Assembly (NCBI RefSeq): GCF_017876755.1
Contig: NZ_JAGIOO010000001.1
Coordinates: 3,271,786-3,335,785, forward strand
DNA length: 64,000 nt
From: Crossiella equi
Lineage (GTDB): Bacteria > Actinomycetota > Actinomycetes > Mycobacteriales > Pseudonocardiaceae
Direction of reading: 5' to 3'
Shown here: piece by piece, positions 62,274 through 64,000 of the stretch
Numbering within the stretch: position 1 is the stretch's first letter
Layout: each line of letters opens with the position of its first letter
Position numbers and translations under genes: made by a program
Notes under the pieces: generated by a model
Databases searched by the model: none
What the model saw: the letters and a program-made list of their open reading frames with translations, nothing else
What the model was told of the DNA's origin: nothing

Positions 62274-63089
62274 TCACCCCGGGGCCACCGCGTGCTCGGT
62301 GAACCGCCCGCACACCTGGAACCCCAACCGCCGGTACACCGGCTCGCCCTCGGCGGAGGCCTGGAGCACCGCGATCCGGTGCCCGGCCTCCCGCGCCACG
62401 CGCAGGGCGAAGTCGGTGACCGCGCCGCCCAGGCCCCGGCGGCGGTGGGTGGTGGCGGTGCAGATGTTGTAGAGACCGGCCAGACCGGCGTGCAGGGTCA
62501 CCTCGGCCGTGCACGCCGGGACGCCGTCCAGGTAGCCGACCAGGAAGCGGGCCGGGCAGTCCGGGGACAGGGCCGCCGGGCGGGCGTAGTACTCGCGCAC
62601 GGTGGCCGAGGGCGGGTTCCACAGCGAGGCCAGTACCGAGGAATAGTCCGCGAGCTGGGCCGGGGTGCCCGCCACGACCAGGTCCAGGCCCGGGACCTCG
62701 CGGGCCGGGGGCAGGTCCTCCAGTCGGCGCCACATCGCGGTCTCGGTGTCCGAGGCGGGCAGGCCCGCGGCGGCCAGGCGGGCCGAGAGGTCGGCCGGGC
62801 GGGAGGCCGGGCCCACCCACCAGGAGAACGGGCGGCCCGTCGCGCGCAGCTCCCGCACGGTCGCACTGATGCGGGCCTCGGCGTTGTCCGGCAGGAACCG
62901 GGCGCCCGCCACCAGGTTGAAGGTGTCGTCGGCCAGGCCACTGTCCGCCCAGAACAGGTCCGGCAGCGCCCGGACCCGGTCCTCCTCGTGCAGCAGGCTC
63001 GCGTGCCGGGCCAGGTTGGCCTCCATGCCCTCGAGCAGCTCCGTGGTGTGCACGGGCACGAGTGGACCACGCACCGTCCGGGGCACCAC
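62274..63089 (-). CDS. GNAT-family N-acetyltransferase
   Basis: The 271-residue protein has an unassigned N-terminal half and a C-terminal GNAT domain with the acetyl-CoA loop [16 protein letters not shown] and [16 protein letters not shown] at the end. Substrate is unknown. Starts at 63089, 17 bp from the divergent gene at 63107, or possibly at a GTG slightly further in. It converges on the enoyl-CoA hydratase gene. Confidence 0.85.
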   Translation of the reverse strand: MVPRTVRGPLVPVHTTELLEGMEANLARHASLLHEEDRVRALPDLFWADSGLADDTFNLVAGARFLPDNAEARISATVRELRATGRPFSWWVGPASRPADLSARLAAAGLPASDTETAMWRRLEDLPPAREVPGLDLVVAGTPAQLADYSSVLASLWNPPSATVREYYARPAALSPDCPARFLVGYLDGVPACTAEVTLHAGLAGLYNICTATTHRRRGLGGAVTDFALRVAREAGHRIAVLQASAEGEPVYRRLGFQVCGRFTEHAVAPG

Positions 63090-63106
63090 CGATAGGGTCG
63101 GGCACC

Positions 63107-64000
63107 GTGCCGAAGATCTTCCCGTGGCGGCGCCCGACCACGCTGCCGGAGCCCCGGGTCGGCCTCACCTACGGCAGCCCCGAGCTGGAGGCGGTGCGGT
63201 GTGCCGCCCGCACCGGGGACCGGGCCGGGCTGGGCGCGCTGCTCGCCGCCGCGCAGGACTCCGACGACCGCTCGGACGCGGTGCTGGTCGCCGCCACCAC
63301 CGTGGTCGAGCAGCACGGCACGACCGTCCCGCGCTGGCTGCTGGAGTGGGTCACCAGCACCCCCGGGGACGCGCTGGCCTGGACGGTGCGGGGCGCGGTC
63401 GAGGTGCTGCGCGCCTGGGAGCTGCGCGGCTACCACCGCACCCGCGGCGACGGCCTGGGCTTCGGGCAGGTGCTCGCCTCAGCCGAGGTGATGTGCACCC
63501 GCGCCGCCGAGCTCGACCCCCGGGACCCCACGCCCTGGGTGTGGCTGGTGCACATGGCGCGCGGCCAGGGCATCGGCGCGCTGAACACCGCCCGCCGCTG
63601 GGCCGAGGTGGTGCGCCGCGCCCCGCAGCACCTGCGCGGCCACGAGCAGATGCTGACCTCGCTGTCCCCGAAGTGGGGGACGTCGGTGCAGGTGATGTCG
63701 GACTTCGTGCAGGACGCGGTGTCGGTGGCCCCGGCGGGCTCGGCGCTGCACCTGCTCGTGCCGCGCGGCTACGTCGAGCAGTGGGTGGACCTCTCCCCCG
63801 CACAGCAGCGGCGGTTCCTCAACCGGGTGGACGTCTGGGACCACGCGCAGCAGGCCATCGACCGCTGGCTGCACCCGCACGGCACCGACCCGCGTGCCCG
63901 GATCAGCGGCCACAACCTGGTGGCCTTCTGGTACTCGCTGTGGGGCACGCACCACCTGGCCCGCCCGCACTTCGAGGCCACCCGGGGGCACGTGGACCGC
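63107..64000 (+). CDS. hypothetical protein, 3' end beyond the window
   Basis: The frame is open from GTG 63107 to the window end (298 codons, no stop). The product starts [20 protein letters not shown] and has repeated helical pairs such as [39 protein letters not shown] and [14 protein letters not shown], reminiscent of TPR-like actinobacterial proteins. No catalytic motif is seen. The true length is unknown. Confidence 0.7.
   Translation, partial: MPKIFPWRRPTTLPEPRVGLTYGSPELEAVRCAARTGDRAGLGALLAAAQDSDDRSDAVLVAATTVVEQHGTTVPRWLLEWVTSTPGDALAWTVRGAVEVLRAWELRGYHRTRGDGLGFGQVLASAEVMCTRAAELDPRDPTPWVWLVHMARGQGIGALNTARRWAEVVRRAPQHLRGHEQMLTSLSPKWGTSVQVMSDFVQDAVSVAPAGSALHLLVPRGYVEQWVDLSPAQQRRFLNRVDVWDHAQQAIDRWLHPHGTDPRARISGHNLVAFWYSLWGTHHLARPHFEATRGHVDR

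Overview
The window is about 70% G+C chromosomal DNA from a filamentous-type actinobacterium. I would place it in the Pseudonocardiales, but the sequence does not prove a genus. The support is strong G/C bias at third codon positions, frequent GTG starts, pervasive ATGA/GTGA stop-start overlaps, actinobacterial families (SmtB-Zur pair, an ECF factor with a SnoaL-like tail, a sulfur-gene leader peptide) and a pSAM2-type integrative element.

Layout. 1-743: the end of a trans-aconitate methyltransferase gene and a small membrane protein. 744-11710: tRNA-Asn carrying a 10.9 kb actinomycete integrative and conjugative element (AICE), bounded by 40-bp direct repeats of the tRNA 3' half (780-819 and 11671-11710). 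The minus strand carries a ribbon protein, FtsK-like tra, HUH rep, xis and int in one overlapping operon, plus small genes and the activator pra. The plus strand carries a GntR repressor, a HAD protein, a Nudix protein and a strikingly AT-richer gene for an ApeA-like HEPN protein, a likely anti-phage cargo and the best candidate for something new here. 11711-26000: dnaG, ECF sigma factor plus CMD protein, dGTPase, YdcF, MarR, peptidase E, glyS, an FAD oxidoreductase, a sortase and a possible surface substrate. 26027-31465: a zinc-flavoured neighbourhood with a Cys/His-rich repeat protein, SmtB-like and Zur regulators and a permease pair. 31656-34946: a four-gene methionine-salvage operon (mtnA-B-D-C) in which mtnA carries an extra phosphoribosyltransferase-like domain. 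35195-49854: conserved housekeeping genes (uppS, recO, era, CBS/CNNM protein, ybeY, phoH, HIT, rsmE, dnaJ, hrcA). 50685-60691: hemW, then a sulfur-assimilation operon preceded by a 30-codon leader peptide: siroheme reductase, zinc ribbon, cysH, cysD, cysN, a sulfonate-type ABC transporter and a sirohydrochlorin chelatase. 60768-64000: a secreted protein, an enoyl-CoA hydratase, a GNAT and an open-ended gene.

How the genes work together. In the AICE, Pra and the GntR repressor probably form the switch between integration and transfer, with a CTAG-rich divergent promoter between them. Tra moves double-stranded DNA, Rep replicates the excised circle, Int/Xis move it in and out of the tRNA, and the Nudix and HEPN proteins may protect the host or exclude related elements. 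In the sulfur operon, sulfate is activated by CysDN, reduced by CysH and then by the siroheme reductase, whose cofactor needs the chelatase at the operon end; the ABC transporter brings in organosulfur or related anions. Most functions are assigned by motif and context reading only; no database search was possible.
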